Positions 50,473-61,238 of a stretch of 64,000 bases of DNA are shown in pieces. Each line of letters begins with the position of its first letter. The first letter of the stretch is position 1. The stretch is taken from contig JAJGBQ010000001.1 in NCBI GenBank assembly GCA_022457065.1, positions 248,001-312,000 of the forward strand, in the 5' to 3' direction. Both the position numbers and the translations under genes were made by a program. Origin of the DNA: Curvularia sp. ZM96. Its lineage: Eukaryota > Ascomycota > Dothideomycetes > Pleosporales > Pleosporaceae. A model generated the notes under the pieces. The model had not been told where the DNA came from. It saw only the letters and a program-made list of their open reading frames with translations, and did not search any database.

Positions 50473-52448
50473 ATGCGCCTCTCAATTGCTGTCGCGGCGG
50501 TCTTTTCCGGCCTTCAGGCCGTTTCTGCGCTCAGATTATTGCCAAGAAGCGTTGCTGAGAGGCACGAGCAGGTAGGTCAGCATATTCCTTGTCTCTGCAG
50601 CATAGTTTTAAACTCTGTGCCCCCAGGGGTCGTTGGAGCAAAGAAGAAGGATGCAAGGAATGAGCATGTCAGAACATCGACAGCCTCAGAGATTTGCGCT
50701 GCACCTTTTGGGTGCAGCCAGCAATCTCTGAGGCTATCTGGTGTTTACTGGTTTGGGTTTCAATCGTTGGAACATTCATGTTGTTGGGGAAAATTCGGCG
50801 CCGAACGACATGGTACGCTGAATAGCAAGAATCTAACACGAGAATCAGTTGCAGGCCGCACACACCCGACGTAGTCTGGCCAAACGCGCAGACACTGACC
50901 CATTGTTGCTATACCCTGAACGCAACCTATCTGTGCCTGTCGACTTCTTCCACAATGAGACTCGCTACGAACCGCACAGCAACGACACTTTCAATCTGAG
51001 GTACTGGTTCGACGACACCTATTACAAGCCCGGTGGCCCTGTCTTTGTCCTTCTTGGCGGAGAAACCGACGGCGAGGGTCGCCTTCCTTTCCTTCAAAAG
51101 GGAATTGTGCATCAGGTGATCAAGGCCACTAACGGCCTGGGCGTCATCCTCGAACACCGTTACTATGGAAAGAGTTTCCCCGTTCCGGATCTTTCGACTA
51201 AGAACATGCGTTTCTTGACGACGGAACAGTCTCTTGCTGAGATTGACTACTTTGCGAGGAACGTCAAGTTTGAAGGTGTTGATGCGGACTTGACAGCTCC
51301 GAACACCCCCTGGATCGTCTACGGTGGATCTTACGCTGGAGCGCAGGCTGCGTTCATGCGCGTAGTTTATCCAGAGACTTTCTGGGGAGCAATCTCGTCA
51401 TCAGGAGTGACGAAGGCCATCTATGATTACTGGGAGTACTTTGAGCCAGCAAGGCTGTACGGACCTCCCGACTGCATCAAAAACACTCAGCTCTTGATCG
51501 ACGTGGTAGACGGTATCTTGCTGCGCCAGAATGACACTGCCAAAGTACAGTCGCTTAAGGATGTTTTTGGCATGGGAGGCATCACCGACAACCGCGACTT
51601 TGCCAACCAGCTCACCGGCGTATACGGTCTGCAAAGCACAAACTGGGATCCTGAAGAGAACTCTGCATCGCTCTTTAATTACTGCCAGAATATCACCAAC
51701 GAGAAGCCCATTGCTGAAAACCTTCGTCCGGAGGTCGCCAAGCTCGTCGCAGCAGCAGGCTATCCCGACGACACAAATGTCCAAGACATCACACTAAACG
51801 CCATTGCCTGGGCGAACAGCACCGCACTAAGAGGCTGGCGCCGCACGAACGTAACCCAGGACAGCTACTTTACGACAGTTAATGCTACCGCTTTCCAAGG
51901 GCTCACTTCCCTCGAGGACTACGGCGCAGTCAGCTGGAGTTACCAGGTCTGTACGGAGTGGGGATACATCCAAACCGGCAACACTCCCAAAGACATCATG
52001 CCCCTGATCTCGCGCACATTGGACCTTGAATATCTGACCTTCTTCTGCCGCGCACAGTTTGGTATCGAGCAGCCCCCAGATGTTGAACGCGTCAACAAAT
52101 ACGGCGGCTTCGATATTGCATACAAGCGCCTCGCCATTCTCGGCGGAAACGCGGATCCCTGGAGGCCAGCGACACCATTGTGGTTCCCTGACAGCCGCAA
52201 CAGCTCGACCGATGAACCGTGGCTGCTCATTAGCCATGGTGTGCATCACTGGGAGGAGAACGGTATTTTTGAGAACCAGACAACGTCCCTGATGCCCCCA
52301 GCACAGGTTGTGTATGCCCAGCAGTTCTTGAAGAACTTTGTGGTGGATTGGCTGGAAGGTGAGTTGATACTACCAATACAATGTATACATTTTGCTAACG
52401 AAAGTTGTAGAATTCAATGAACAAAAGACTCGAACTGAGCTACGTTGA
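50473..52448 (+). CDS. Secreted serine peptidase of family S28
   Basis: Three exons, 50473-50571, 50855-52358 and 52411-52448, giving 546 aa. Exon 1 is a signal peptide (MRLSIAVAAVFSGLQAVSA) plus a short segment; exon 2 opens with a dibasic pro-site (SLAKRADTD). The S28 (prolyl-Xaa carboxypeptidase/DPP2-like) motifs are clear: GGPVFVLLGGE, EHRYYGKSFP, nucleophile Y-G-G-S-Y-A-G (Ser192), GGNADPWR (Asp) and ISHGVHHWE (His). There are many N-glycosylation sequons. It cleaves after proline in the apoplast or an acidic compartment. The last intron (52359-52410) is GTGAGT...GTAG with a GCTAAC branch; without it the frame would end in a less likely tail. Intron 1 is 283 nt and holds a strong hairpin. 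Confidence 0.9.
50682..50735. repeat. Nested hairpin inside intron 1 of the S28 peptidase gene
   Basis: AGCCTCAGAGATT (50682-50694) is perfectly inverted at 50723-50735, and inside it GCTGCACC (50698-50705) is perfectly inverted at 50711-50718 around a TTTTG loop. The 13-bp and 8-bp stems are separated by a small internal loop of 3 and 4 bases. Confidence 0.85.
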
Positions 52449-53837
52449 TCGTGTAATGAGAGGTGTTTCTTGGGCTTGGTTTCGCTCATTGAGCTAAGAC
52501 GAGATGTATGCGTGATCTAGCAGAGAAATTAATAGGACTTTTATGTCTAGTTATCTCGAAACTGATAATCTCAGCCAACAATTACAACAAATGAATGCAG
52601 TCTGTAAGAAGGCATGATGGTATTCGCTGCAACTCCCAAGCAACGGCGGGTTCTATTCAGATAGCTGTCAGCAGCCATCGTCATTGCTTCTTCCCCACAA
52701 CGATGTCACTTGGCCTATTTTAAATCCTCATCTCGGCGTCTATCTATAGTAGCGGCATTTAGGCCTACAGCCTCTGCGCGCACCAGCCAAAAACCGGCGT
52801 TTGTGTTGCGCTCTGTGCCTGGAAAACAAGCTTCAACCCTTCTGGAACCTGTAAGCTTCTTTTCTCTCAGCGTTTCGGATCGACGGAAACAAGTAAACGC
52901 TATGACGCAAAATGTCCCAACCTGGCATGACAACGGCGCGCATGCTCGCCCCTTTTCGGCAGTCGACACCTCGTATTCGATGTGTTGTCCCACCTTCGCT
53001 GGGGAACAGAACTTTATTGCTCTATGAACTTAAATATTGCATGCTCAATGCGCGCAAAAGGGAAGGTGGTGAGGAAAATGGCGTTACCCCAGAGCTTAGC
53101 AGCGGGTGTGGCACCGTACTTAGTTGCGCCACGAGACTGGATAGTCAGGGAAGCCTCGGTGAGAAAACCCATTTCGCATTATCAAATTTTCCGTGATAGC
53201 GGTAACGATAGACACGGTTGCCATCATCCATGATTATCGAAACGGGGACCCAATTGATCAGAGCACATTCCAACCCCTTGCAAGGAAATACTGGATTCGA
53301 AGTGGAGCATTATTTCGGGCCGGAACTAGTGATTCAAGCGGCACCAAAATTAGGTCAGGCAACAAGAGCAATTTTGTTACACCAATTGAATCTGCAATTT
53401 ACCATGACGACAATGAGCAACTAATGGCAGGATAGCAGAGATAAGCAACCGCTCACTCAGATAAGCTTTAGAGTTATGTCTTAGTGCCTGGCATTGTCTC
53501 CATCAGCTTGTATAATCCATGTAATCTATTCACACCCTAGACGACGCTAAACACCCTCCGGCCGAGGCTCCGGCTTTGCGTCTTTACCCACCTCTCAGAG
53601 GCTGTACTAGTATGGCAAGGTAACATCATGGGTCCCAAGCGGGAGGATACTATACATAGCTAGCCAGGCTCAGCAAGTCAAGCGGGAATACGAAGTAGTA
53701 GTACGGTGTGAACAAAGTATATAAACATAAGCATACTTCACACTGAAGAAAACCATCAACACATCTCCATCTCCATCCCACATTCGCTCATCACTCATAC
53801 ACATACACTCGTTCAAATCGAATCCACATATCTCAAA
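52449..53837. other. Intergenic region between S28 peptidase and NIS1-like genes
   Basis: About 1.4 kb. Several short overlapping frames (52710-53435) carry no domain or signal peptide. The last 120 bases form a TATA-containing promoter. No gene is supported. Confidence 0.5.
53718..53725 (+). promoter_or_regulatory. TATA box (TATATAAA) of the NIS1-like gene
   Basis: TATATAAA lies 113-120 bases before the ATG at 53838, followed by a CA/CT-rich leader (53750-53830) typical of strongly expressed fungal genes. Confidence 0.65.
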
Positions 53838-54293
53838 ATGCAGTTCTCAACCGTCCTCGCTGCCCTGGCCTCCGCCACCTCGGCCTCCGCCTACATCACC
53901 GGCATCTCCGTGCCCTCCACCATCGTCGCAAACGAGACCTTCGCCTTGACTCTACAATCCGAAGTCATGAACGCCCAGACCGTCGATGTCGCCGTCGCCT
54001 ACGGCTTCACCACTCCCCCCGGAAACCGCGGCTCCATCGGCCAGGAGTGGGAGACTCTCTACATTCCGGCCATTCCTGAGGCCAAGGGCCAGAAGACTTT
54101 TACTGTCAACGTCAAGGCGCCTGAGGACCTGGCCGATTATGCGAAGAACGGCCAGGTTCAGGTTGGCGCCGGTGTGTTCTCGATTCTCGGTGGTGTTGGC
54201 AATGTTAGGACTGTTGCATTCAACGTTACTGTCGCCGTTGGTGACAAGGTTAGCGAGACGCTTGTTTCCAGCCAGGGATCCGTCGCCTACTAA
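53838..54293 (+). CDS. Small secreted protein, NIS1-like (candidate core effector)
   Basis: A single exon of 151 aa. A signal peptide (MQFSTVLAALASATSASA) is followed by a compact, beta-rich domain without cysteines: YITGISVPSTIVANETFALTL, a central VDVAVAYGFTTPP...GSIGQEWETLYIPAIPE, and FTVNVKAPEDLADY, ending in a valine-rich strand and SVAY. Length, lack of Cys and this strand order agree with the Nis1 family of necrosis-inducing secreted proteins, widespread in ascomycetes and basidiomycetes and reported to target plant immune kinases. The assignment is from memory of the pattern. A TATA box, strong leader and C-ending codon bias suggest high expression. It might also be a related secreted immunoglobulin-like domain protein. 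Confidence 0.75.
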   Translation: MQFSTVLAALASATSASAYITGISVPSTIVANETFALTLQSEVMNAQTVDVAVAYGFTTPPGNRGSIGQEWETLYIPAIPEAKGQKTFTVNVKAPEDLADYAKNGQVQVGAGVFSILGGVGNVRTVAFNVTVAVGDKVSETLVSSQGSVAY

Positions 54294-54544
54294 GCAGACC
54301 ATGGGAAACATAATGATGAATTGGAAAAATGAGCGGTGGAGCATATGACGATATGATGATGGCAAGAGTGTTACAGACACGATAGTAATTGATCTAATGT
54401 CTTGTCTTGAATCAAGCCACACATGCCACACGTGATGAAATCATAGACGCTGTTCGTAACAAGAAACTAGCCATGCATCTATAACCATTATCGAATATTC
54501 GTTTACAAGTATAAGTCATTAATAGTACAGGGTGTCATGTTACC

Positions 54545-56216
54545 TCACAGCTTGTAATTCTTCCCATACAGCTCCTTCTGGCTCGTTGCAGGCTTCCATT
54601 CAAAATGGTGCTTGCCTTCCCCGGGCTTCTTGACGTTTGGATCTGTGTCGTCCTTCTTGTCAAACATGTGACTTCCAAAGTAGTCAAGCTCAGCCTCGTA
54701 GAATGAAGTAGGCAGATCAGTTCCGCTGGCAACCTTGAAGTACTCGAGCGTTGCACTGATGGCGGGGACTACCTGGTCTGTCTCAACTGACTTGGCGACG
54801 ACTCGTCGAAGTGCGGGGAAGACCTTCTTGACGTCCTTGGCAACACGCGAAGAAAAGTTGAGGTTCAGATTTTCAGGAGATGGGTTCGATTTCATCACGG
54901 GGGCTAGGATCTCATCGGAGATGTAATCAGCTTGGATGATGCAGCCGGCGCGCCAAATCTGCCAGACTTGTGAATAGTCGATCCCCCAGTTGTGCGCCCG
55001 GTCTGCAGTAGCAATAACGTTGATGCCCTGGATGAAGCTAGCAAGGCAGCCTGCATAGGTTGCTTGTCGCAGGTCTTCGAGAAAGGTCTTCTTGTCGGAG
55101 ACGTCGAGCTTGCTGGGCGGAAAGCCTCCATCGACAGTCTTGTTGGCTTTCTCACGGTCGCCACGAAATGCTGATGCCAGGCGGAATGCGTGAGAGACAT
55201 TGAGAGTAGGCGCTGAGACATGCAGGTCAATGGCCTGGGTATTGCTCCACACGCCAGTTCCTTCTTCGCCAGTCACGTCTTGGACGACCTTGTCGAGAAC
55301 TTGAGAAATGACGAGATCACCTGCGTCACGTTTGTGCGACAAGTCTGCGCCAATTGAAACAAGAAAGGTGCCTCTCTATCAATATCGTTAGCGTGCATCC
55401 AGGAGGAACCAAGCTTGTACGTACCAGCTCCCCTTCCGAGTTCCACTGCGCAAATACGTCGCCAATCTCTTCATAGCCCATACCCATCTTTCGCATAATG
55501 CCCCAGGCTTCGGAAATGGCGCTCATCATACCGTGCTCAATGCCGTTGTGCATCATCTTGACATAGTGTCCAGCGCCGCCTTTTCCAATGACGCCAACAC
55601 ATGGCTGTTCGTTCTTGTCCTTGGCTGCTACCTTTTGGAGAAGGGGAAGAACTTCTTTGAGTGCAGAGATATCGCCACCAGGGCACATGGAGGGACCAGC
55701 CCTTGCGGCTTGATATCCACCACTGACACCACAGCCAATGTATCGAATGCCAGTGCCCTTGCATTTCTCTTGCCTGCGCTCAGTGTTTTCAAAGTGCTCA
55801 TTGCCGCAATCCAGAATGATGTCACCACGAGAGAGGTGGGGCTCCAGGCCCTCAAGGACCTTGTCACCCACACCGCCGTGGGGAAGAGAGAAGACCAGTA
55901 GGCGTGGCGATGACAGTGACTTGCAAAGCGAGTCGTAGTCTGTCGATTTGTTAACGTCGCGCCGCGGGGGATTTGACAATTGACACACCTGTGTACTTGT
56001 CTACTTTTCCGTGGTAACCCTGCTTTTCAGCCTTTTGCATGACAGCATCCATAGCCTCCTCCGAAGGGTCCGAGAGCGAGACATGGACACCAATCTCAGC
56101 GAAGAGCAGGGCCATGCCACCGCCCATGCTTCCGCACCCGATCATGGCAATCTTTTGGGGTCAGCCAAAGCACGTTCAACGCTGATGTATGCACATACAC
56201 TTGTGAACTGAGACAT
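54545..56216 (-). CDS. 6-phosphogluconate dehydrogenase family protein (divergent paralogue)
   Basis: Four exons: 56216-56199 (18 nt, MSQFTS), 56151-55989, 55939-55425 and 55375-54545, giving 508 aa. Junctions restore IAMIGCGSMGGGMALLFAE, KYTDYDSLC and EGELRGTFLVS. The family motifs are present: Rossmann G-x-G-x-x-G, CGNEHFENTERRQ, GVSGGYQAARAGPSMCPGG, and the catalytic K in GGAGHYVKMMHNGIEH. The C-terminal all-alpha domain ends in a His/Lys-rich tail. Ordinary Gnd1 has NxNxxG-type cofactor loops and EEGARYGPSLMPGG; here the cofactor loop reads SDPSEEAM and the substrate loop YQAARAGPSMCPGG. It may therefore be a specialised paralogue of the pentose-phosphate enzyme. Divergent from the Y14 gene. 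Confidence 0.88.
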
Positions 56217-56761
56217 GATGCCTAGAGTGTTTTCTTCTCTTCAAGTTGCGATGAACGCAGGGAGATGAGTAGCGAAAATACGAGTATCACAAAGTACAGA
56301 CTTGTGAGAGAGGAGAAACTAGGAAGAGTAGGGTCCTGGTAATGTACGTATTTGTCAAGAAACTGAAGCATGGCGAGAGATGGGTGTGTCAAATCTTTTG
56401 TCATGTAACGACAACGGTGACGTCGGCGGGGGTGGTGGCTCGAGTAAAGTGGATGGCGGACGGCCCTCTTATTATAGGTGCTCCGGCGTTGCCGTGAGGA
56501 ACCGATAGGACAGTCATTGTACTTGCATGCAGGCCGCTGATGTTGGGAGTCCGGCTCCTTGCCGTCTACGCGGATTGGAAGGTTGCGAGCAATAGCGGGC
56601 GTCGAGCTCACCTTGTGCAGGGAAAGCCGTTCGCGCGCGGCGCCTTCCCACTAGCGCGAACCGTCTCGCCCAGGGCAGCTTTTGGCGATCTCCAAAGCTT
56701 CAGCATTGCCTTACCCACCCTGCACCAATCACCCGACTCTCACTCGAAACAACACGCAGCC
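56217..56761. promoter_or_regulatory. Divergent promoter region, 6PGDH-like / Y14
   Basis: 545 bases between two divergent ATGs. The frames inside do not encode recognisable proteins. The Y14 leader (56700-56760) is C/A-rich. Confidence 0.5.
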
Positions 56762-57282
56762 ATGGAGGAAGACGCCAAGATGGACATTGACCAGCCCGAG
56801 CAGCCGGCGGCCGACCCCAAGGCCAGTGACGCGCAGACGGCGGCGGGCGCGACCGCTGTACGCTCCATCGAAGGCTGGATCATCATTGTCACCAACGTGC
56901 ACGAAGAGGCGACCGAGGAGGATCTCCAGGACATGTTTGGCGAGTTTGGCACTGTCAAGAATCTGCACATGAACTTGGACAGGCGGACGGGTTACGTCAA
57001 GGTACGCGCCTAAGAGCATGGAAACAGCGCAAGAACGGGGCTAATGCTGGGCAGGGCTACGCTCTCATCGAATACGCTACGCTGGACGAGGCCAAAGCAG
57101 CCATCAAGGGCGCAAATGGCGAGGAGCTACTCGAACAGAAAATCACCGTCGACTATGCCTTTGTACGACCACCACCAGCCAGCAAGGGCCGGGCGCGCGA
57201 CCATGACAGGAGACAGAGCGGGCGTGGTGCTGCAAGAGCAAGGAGCAGGAGTCCTGGCCGCGATGACATGGACGATGAGTAG
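56762..57282 (+). CDS. RBM8A: RNA-binding protein Y14/RBM8A, exon junction complex core
   Basis: Two exons, 56762-57001 and 57055-57282, giving 155 aa. A single RRM (about residues 40-115) carries both RNP motifs and the Y14-specific lead-in S-I-E-G-W-I-I-I-V-T-N-V-H-E-E-A-T-E-E-D, then LDRRTGYVKGYALIEY. The tail is Arg/Ser-rich (GRGAARARSRSPGRDD). Y14 pairs with Mago in the exon junction complex deposited on spliced mRNA. The acidic N-terminus (MEEDAKMDIDQPEQ) is the usual low-complexity lead. The single intron falls inside the RRM at GYVK|GYAL. Confident from motif order and length. Confidence 0.95.
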
Positions 57283-58230
57283 CCTATTGCTTGGCTACTG
57301 CTTTGTGTACTTATTGGATCCGCGCTTCGAGGATGCAGCGCATGTGTACAGCGACATGGGGATTGGATGCGTTATCATGCAAGATGCTCTACCGTACAGA
57401 CTACCAGCATGCTTATACCAGGCGTTGCAATACGAGCTTACCGGTCTGCCTCTGGGGTGGGCCGGGGATTGACAAGACTATTGTGAGTGCACATCCCCTA
57501 TGACTGGTTGAGCACCAACTGACTGTATTAGGCCACTGTGCTTGTAGTTGATTGAGTGAGCCGATGTGACCGGCACTATGATGTTGTAAATTGGGTACCT
57601 GTCCAGGATCGTGAATTATTGGAGACTTCAAGGCGACTGGAATCCGGCTCGGATGCCATCTGGATGCGTTCGACCCAAGTTGCGGCGTCGTACCTGTAGT
57701 CGGCAAAAGTTGCCCCAACCATGACTGCTGGTTAAGCGCATGCCATCTCACTGCAGACACTCAGAAATAAGACTACAAGGTAGTCTTGGCCATTCTCATA
57801 TGTTTAACAAACTGCAGTGAGTTCTTTCGGACAGTATACTCAGATTGAAAACAGGTGTTGCTTGGCAAGCGATTAAAATCGTCCACTCTAACCTGCTATT
57901 GCCAGGTCATCTGCACACATGTCCTGTACCACTGCAGGGCCTTTTACTAAATCTCTATCCGACCCTTATTTCAAAAATGCAACTGATCAAACGTGGACCT
58001 TTTTGCAATTTCTTGTTTCTCGTCCACGCTCCACTCGGTGATGCGTCTGGTCAGAAAATCTCTGTCCGTAAGTGTAATCACCCCCACTTTCGAAAACCCA
58101 ATTGGGCATACCAGTGGATTCCTGGCTGCTCGACAAAGTTCCAGTCTCACTTCGTGTTTGTAGTCTTCGTCCCATCGCTATTCAGCAGTATACAAGCAAT
58201 GCAACTTTCCAAACCTTCACAAATCAGTTG
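57283..58230. other. Intergenic region, Y14 to tRNA-Leu
   Basis: About 950 bases. One open frame (57845-58261) runs into the tRNA and is not a gene. No other feature is supported. Confidence 0.5.
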
Positions 58231-58312
58231 GGTGAGATGGCCGAGCGGTCTAAGGCGCTAGCTTCAGGTGCTAGTAGAGAAATCTGCGTGGGTTCGAATC
58301 CCACTCTCATCA
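58231..58312 (+). tRNA. tRNA-Leu, anticodon CAG
   Basis: The 82-nt sequence folds as a class II tRNA: acceptor GGTGAGA pairs with TCTCATC (one G-U), a D arm with GCCGAGC...GGTCTAAGGC, anticodon stem CTAGC/GCTAG around loop TTCAGGT (anticodon CAG at 58265-58267), a long variable arm (about 58275-58288), T arm GTGGG-TTCGAAT-CCCAC, and discriminator A. No intron is present. It decodes CUG as Leu, so there is no sign of the CTG-Ser code. Confidence 0.97.
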
Positions 58313-58883
58313 TTATCCTTTTGTTTTTGCATTTGCAGAGGTTTTCGTGGGCTTCTGGAAGTGTGGACAATATCCTCTTTTTTTTTTGGCGACTTGGGAT
58401 GGAAGGGTCTGTGCGCGAACCACTCAAGGCGCAGGGTCTGGGCTTGGCACTACTGTGTCCCCCACGCGTTATGGTAGACAAATGACAATGTCAGCATCCG
58501 TTCTATACGTACCATAACACCATACCGCTATACAATAGCTATGCTCGGTCCCTCTCCCTCAACTATAGTTTTTGGGCTTAGGTCTATCCAAGAATACCCT
58601 GAGAAAGAGCAAGGCGCCAAAGCCTGCACGCGCGGGAGAACGGACTTGGCTAGGATCGTACAGCCTCAAACGACCGCGGCACGTCTCCTCCTCGCCATGA
58701 CTTCTCCACTTCGCCAGCTGGAACTCTCGCTGGCGTCGCTTGTCTATTCCATGTATTCATCATAGTGTCCCTACTTGGCGCCCAAGCACAAGTCATCATC
58801 GGGAGTGCCACGCGTCGCATAGTGTTTCATTTTGGCCCAACACCATAGTTGTAAGAGCGCTGGAGCTCTTCCTGACGTGAGAA
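58313..58883. other. Intergenic region, tRNA to GH76 gene
   Basis: About 570 bases with a T-run (58376-58388) just downstream of the tRNA that could serve as pol III terminator at a distance; otherwise the GH76 promoter. No gene supported. Confidence 0.45.
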
Positions 58884-60830
58884 ATGGCATACACTGCCGT
58901 CGCGAAACATGTGCGACTGCATGTGTTGCTTTCGTCGCTTTCTTTGCTTCTCATCGCCTTTGTGACTGTCTCTGTAGCTAGCGATTCGAGTCCACGAGAT
59001 GCAGCGGGTAAGGCTGGCTTCAGAAACACGCCTTATCAGTTTCAATCTCGTTAACACCCCGCAGAAACCAAGCAGCCAGTCTATGAGCCCGAAAATCAAA
59101 AAGTAGTTCATCTACCATCTGGGATACCATCTGAGGACCCTTCATCCCTATTCCTGGAAGATGCGTCAACAAACACTGCCAGCTACTCTCTTACAGAGGC
59201 CAACATCCCCCAAGACCTTCATTCTGCTCTGTCTACGATGCAGGTTCACTACTTTGAAGTGTGGCTTGGCAAGTACACGACGGCCATAGATTGGACAGGG
59301 GCTGTGGTATCTACCTACGTCTCGGCCACTCTGTCAACCCTCTCACAGTCGCTGTCCTACACCATGCCCGGTACATTCGACAAGAGCAGGAAACTCGACG
59401 TCGAAGCACAGATGGTGGAGAACGAAATCAACAAGTACTTTGCCCAGACGTCTGCGTACTATTTCGGCGAAGACCACTTTGCGATAAGGATGCAAGCGTT
59501 TGACGATATGCTCTGGGTCGTGTTGGGCTGGTTGGAAGCGACTATGTTTATCGAAAGCCACTCTGACAGCCACTACATGCCGGACAAGGCTTCGGGTAAG
59601 GCCTGGCACGCAAGGCAGTTTGTACCAGCATTTGCCCACCGCGCTCGAGTCTTTTACGAGCTGGCTGAAAAGGGGTGGGACTGGCGCCTTTGCGGGGGCG
59701 GCATGACGTGGAACCCTCGTCTACTGCCGTACAAGAATGCCATTACGAATCAGCTCTTCATCTCCGCCAGCATTAGCATGTACCTGCATTTCCCCGGCGA
59801 CGAGAACTGCTCGCCATTCCTGGCCGAGTACGACGCCTCGAGGCCGCAGGAAGGTCAGTTATTCGACGACTGCGATGAGCAGCTTCGCGGCCGCTTCGAC
59901 CCCGTGTACCTCGCCAACGCAATCAATGGGTACGACTGGCTCAAAAACAGCGGCATGCTCAATGACCAAGGCCTATACACCGACGGCTTCCACATTGCCG
60001 GCTACCGCACAAATCATAGCAAGACGACGTGCGACGACCGCAATGAAATGGTCTACACCTACAACCAAGGCGTTGTGCTCTCCGGCCTGCGCGGCCTCTG
60101 GGAAGCCACCGGCAACACCACCTACCTCGAAGACGGCCACGCACTTGTCCAAAACGTGATTGACGCCACAGGCTGGCACAGCGCTAATCTGAATTCTCCT
60201 TCGTCTTCCTTTCCAAAGCAGTCCGACTGGTACGGTCTCGGAGCCCGAGGCATCCTCACCGAATACTGCGACCCTTCCGGCCACTGCAACCAGGACGCTC
60301 AGTCCTTCAAGGGCATCTTCTTCCACCACTTAACCGCCTTCTGTGCCCCGCTCCCCCTACACGCCCTTCGTCCGGGTAAGACTCACGCCGCCACCCGTGA
60401 AACAGCGCATTTGCATCATAACAGCTGCACGAGATACACAGGCTGGGTCGCGCATAATGCCCGCGCTGCACTCAAGACGAGAGGTGCAAGAGGTAGATTC
60501 GGGAGCTGGTGGGGCGCTCCGACTTCTTCCTCTACTTCTGCTTCTGTCGGTGAACATGTGTGGAAGGGGCCGGAGATGAGACCCAATGCGACGGATTATC
60601 GAAATGGGGCTTTTGGGGAGGATGAGGAACTGTATTCTGAAAACGTATCTGGTTCGCCTGGCAAGTCGTATATGGAAAAGATGACGAAGATGAGGGATGT
60701 AAGTGGTGGAAGCGATGGTGATCTGAATGATCGTGGTCGTGGTCGTACGGTCGAGACGCAGGGGAGTGGGGTGGCGGTTGTAAGGGCTATGTGGGTGTTT
60801 TTGCAGAGGGCTGGTGAAGGTGCAGGGTAG
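58884..60830 (+). CDS. GH76 endo-1,6-alpha-mannosidase-like cell-wall protein (Dfg5/Dcw1 family)
   Basis: Two exons, 58884-59007 and 59065-60830, give 629 aa. Exon 1 encodes a signal peptide (LHVLLSSLSLLLIAFVTVSVA after a short basic start). The GH76 (alpha/alpha)6 barrel is recognisable: FAIRMQAFDDMLWVVLGWLEA with the paired catalytic Asp (D188, D189), RLCGGGMTWNP, YKNAITNQLF, and GLRGLWEATGNTTYLEDGHALV. Relatives cross-link GPI-proteins to the wall glucan. The last ~130 residues (from about 500) are Gly/Ser-rich, and the extreme C-terminus (VAVVRAMWVFLQRAGEGAG) lacks a clear GPI site, so the protein may be soluble or a different branch of the family. The intron has a GTTAAC branch and GCAG acceptor. 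Confidence 0.9.
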
Positions 60831-61238
60831 GGGTTCTGGCTTTGCTGTTCATTGTTGGTTTTGTGTTACGTTTATATGTTTCGTTATTGATATGTGGATA
60901 TGTTGAAGTTGGGTATATATGAAGAAAACCTTGGAAATGGATATACGTACAGATTATGAGATACTGTCGTTTAGAGTTGTCGTCTGATGAAAAGGTTGCG
61001 ATTGCAAATGCTGAGAATGAATTATTCTCGCAGTCTATGCTTGACTTGCCTCCTTGCACGCAATAGCATAACCAACATCACTATCCAGGCACGGAACACA
61101 AGCAATCGAGACCATAAGAGGGCGAGGCGTTGGAAACATCATCAAAGCATTAGTGGTAGGTTTACTCATTTCCTCACCTGCTACTTCCGAACCCGCTACC
61201 ATATACGCTCATACTTTCGATTCCACCCTTCCACTCAC
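60831..61238. other. 3' intergenic region between GH76 and KAP120-like genes
   Basis: About 410 AT-rich bases between convergent genes; no gene supported. Confidence 0.5.

Noticed and set aside
52710..53435. Cluster of short frames between the S28 and NIS1-like genes
   Set aside because: Overlapping frames without domains or splice-consistent extensions.
58231..58312. Altered genetic code at CUG
   Set aside because: The tRNA with anticodon CAG has the features of a normal tRNA-Leu, with no Ser-type identity seen.
57845..58485. Frames overlapping the tRNA-Leu
   Set aside because: They include translated tRNA sequence and have no gene-like features of their own.
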